Positions 62,201-64,000 of a DNA stretch of 64,000 nucleotides are shown here, piece after piece. The stretch is from an uncultured Verrucomicrobiota bacterium (GTDB lineage Bacteria; Verrucomicrobiota; Verrucomicrobiia; Opitutales; UBA9783): assembly GCA_946186275.1 (NCBI GenBank), contig CAMHMO010000006.1:1-64000 (forward strand), given 5' to 3'. The stretch's first letter is position 1. Every line of letters starts with the position of its first letter. Below the pieces are notes generated by a model. The model ran no database searches and was not told the origin of the DNA. It saw only the letters and a list, made by a program, of their open reading frames with translations. A program made the translations under genes and the position numbers.

Positions 62201-64000
62201 ATGTCATCCGTTGCATCGCACCACTCTTCCGCCTCGACCGCATCCGCTGATTTACGGCGCTTGCGGCATTCGGCGGCACACGTATTGGCGGCGGCGGTAT
62301 TGCGGCTGTTCCCGGAGGCAAAATACGACATCGGACCGGCGATTGAAAACGGTTTCTATTATGATTTTGGTTTACCGCAAACGCTGACGTCGAAGGATCT
62401 GGAGGCGATTGAAGCGGAAATGAAGCGCATCATTGGAGAAGATGTGCCGTTTGAACGCTTGGAAGTGTCGCGCGAAGAAGCACGGAAGCAACTGGAAGCT
62501 CTGCATCAGCCGTATAAATTGGAACGTTTGGCGGATATCCCCAAAGGGGAGGTTGTTTCGCTGTATAAAAGCGGCGACTTTTTGGATTTGTGCCGCGGTC
62601 CGCACATCGAACGTACCGGGTGCATCAAAGCGTTCAAGTTGCTGTCGATTGCCGGCTGTTATTACCGCGGGAATGAGCACAACCAACAACTGCAACGCAT
62701 TTACGGAACCGCTTTCTTTTCACAAGCGGAACTTGAAGAGTATTTGCAACGTTTGGAGCAGGCAAAGGCACGCGATCACCGCAGGCTCGGGGAACGGTTG
62801 AATTTGTTCATTATTGATGATTGCGTCGGGCAGGGGTTGGTTTTGTGGACGCCGAAGGGCACGATTTTGCGCAAACAGCTGCAGGTGTTTCTGGAGGAGG
62901 AACTCACCAAACAGGATTACGTGCAGGTGACAACACCGCACATCGGGAAACTGGATTTATTCAAAACCTCCGGGCACTATCCCTATTACAAGGAATCGCA
63001 GTTTGCGCCGATTTGGGAGCGCAATGCGTGGAACGAAGCGTTGAAAATGTCGCATTCCTGCGAAGAATTGCGGCAGCGTTTGGAGGAGAAAGTCGATGTT
63101 GACGGCTTCCTGTTGAAGCCGATGAACTGCCCGATGCACGTGCGTTTGTACGCATCGCAACCGCGCTCGTACCGCGATTTGCCGATTCGCATGGCGGAAT
63201 TCGGGACGGTGTACCGATGGGAACAGTCGGGGGAACTGAGCGGCTTGACACGCGTGCGCGGTTTTACGCAGGATGATGCGCACATTTTCTGCCGTGAAGA
63301 CCAGCTGGAGGCGGAACTGTCCGGTTGTCTGAAGCTCATTAATACTATTTTTACGACGCTCGGCATGAGCGATTACCGCGTGCGAATTTCGTTGCGCGAC
63401 CCGAAATCCGACAAATACATCGGCGATGATGCGCTGTGGAAAAAAGCCGAAGCGGGATTACGGAAGGCGGCGCAACAATTGTCGCAACCGGCAACGGAAG
63501 CAATCGGCGAAGCGGCGTTTTACGGTCCGAAGCTGGATTTTATCGTGCGCGACGTCATCGGGCGCGAATGGCAGCTCGGAACCATTCAAATTGATTACAA
63601 TCTGCCACACCGCTTTAACATTCACTACGTCGGTTCCGACAATCAACCGCACGTACCGATTATGATTCACCGCGCACCGTTCGGTTCGATGGAACGTTTC
63701 TGCGGTCTGCTGATTGAGCATTTCGGCGGCGATTTCCCGCTTTGGCTGGCGCCGGAACAGGTACGTATTTTGCCGATTAAGGATGATTTAATTCCTTACG
63801 CGGACGAAATTCATGCCTGTCTCAAAACGGCGCACATCCGCTGTTCCGTTGACGACCGCTCGGAAACGCTGAATGCGAAAATCCGCGCGGCGGAAAGTGA
63901 CAAGGTTCCCTATAGCTTTGTCGTCGGCGCGAAAGAACAAGAGACGCATTCCGTTTCGGTGCGCTCCCGTTGCCAACCGCACAACAACGGCACGCATACG
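62201..64000 (+). CDS. thrS: Threonyl-tRNA synthetase (partial, lacks the TGS domain)
   Basis: This class II synthetase continues past the right edge (600 codons visible). The start at 62201 is fixed by an in-frame stop three codons upstream; no Shine-Dalgarno site is clear. It begins with the editing domain (RHSAAHVLAAAVLRLFP, HxxxH; CRGPHI completes its zinc-like site), so the usual N-terminal TGS domain of about 60 residues is missing. The catalytic domain has MNCPMHVRLY (zinc Cys), motif 2 around TRVRGFTQDDAHIF (zinc His), and HRAPFGSMERF. The anticodon-binding domain starts near 63740. Editing residues look intact. Confidence 0.95.
   Translation, partial: MSSVASHHSSASTASADLRRLRHSAAHVLAAAVLRLFPEAKYDIGPAIENGFYYDFGLPQTLTSKDLEAIEAEMKRIIGEDVPFERLEVSREEARKQLEALHQPYKLERLADIPKGEVVSLYKSGDFLDLCRGPHIERTGCIKAFKLLSIAGCYYRGNEHNQQLQRIYGTAFFSQAELEEYLQRLEQAKARDHRRLGERLNLFIIDDCVGQGLVLWTPKGTILRKQLQVFLEEELTKQDYVQVTTPHIGKLDLFKTSGHYPYYKESQFAPIWERNAWNEALKMSHSCEELRQRLEEKVDVDGFLLKPMNCPMHVRLYASQPRSYRDLPIRMAEFGTVYRWEQSGELSGLTRVRGFTQDDAHIFCREDQLEAELSGCLKLINTIFTTLGMSDYRVRISLRDPKSDKYIGDDALWKKAEAGLRKAAQQLSQPATEAIGEAAFYGPKLDFIVRDVIGREWQLGTIQIDYNLPHRFNIHYVGSDNQPHVPIMIHRAPFGSMERFCGLLIEHFGGDFPLWLAPEQVRILPIKDDLIPYADEIHACLKTAHIRCSVDDRSETLNAKIRAAESDKVPYSFVVGAKEQETHSVSVRSRCQPHNNGTHT

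Overview
The window reads as a chromosome segment of a Gram-negative bacterium. It carries lipid A genes (lpxA, an LpxC-FabZ fusion, a KDO-pathway kdsD), Lgt, an AsmA/TamB-like envelope protein and a complete nucleotide-sugar pathway for a surface polysaccharide. The LpxC-FabZ fusion is known from Bacteroidota and from Verrucomicrobiota-type PVC bacteria. Together with a membrane pyrophosphatase, a dimeric-type dUTPase and a TGS-less ThrS, I lean to Verrucomicrobiota (Opitutae-like), but no rRNA is present to prove it. The many short repeats and the three paralogous MFS carriers would suit a host-associated lifestyle; that part is inference.

Layout. 1-4.1 kb: a 3' gene end, an ffh cut off in its G domain, then lpxA and lpxC-fabZ, a HIT protein and a formyltransferase-like gene carrying a pentanucleotide repeat (minus strand). 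4.1-16.5 kb: xseB, kdsD, rsmI, tyrS, three tandem MFS transporters, argS and ftsK. 16.6-30.4 kb: a minus-strand surface-polysaccharide locus. wbpA-wbpB-wbpD-wbpE-wbpI would convert UDP-GlcNAc to UDP-ManNAc3NAcA. They are followed by two glycosyltransferases, a PIG-L deacetylase, a GNAT, a WbqC-like protein, an asparagine-synthetase-like amidotransferase and an MBOAT/SGNH O-acetylation pair. Two related leader sequences precede the two transcription units. 30.4-44.3 kb: lgt, a dUTPase, truA, an orphan two-domain ABC permease, a small CBM48-like protein, an AsmA-like giant, a CPBP protease, tsaE, ogt, cysS and a phosphofructokinase homologue with a degraded active site.

44.2-54.8 kb: seven of the window's eight other-than-31.7-kb tRNA positions fall from here on; this stretch holds tRNA-Arg (two), tRNA-Leu, tRNA-Thr, tRNA-Lys and tRNA-Ser, a solitary Fis-type HTH, a frameshifted HExxH protein, an FKBP isomerase, serS, hppA and trpB. 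54.8-56.7 kb: an AT-rich reverse transcriptase with a YRDD motif sits between tRNA-Ser and tRNA-Pro; it is the best candidate for a defence-type system. 56.7-64 kb: ruvC and a LysM protein, a radical SAM protein, an operon pgi / two small lipoproteins / xthA, and thrS running off the end.

Slippage-prone tracts recur: (TCTTC)4 inside a gene, (CT)8 in the wbp leader, G7 at a frameshift, G9 near the left end, and a perfect 24-bp duplication inside the MBOAT gene. Some could be switches for surface structures; a G-run shift could equally be a sequencing error.
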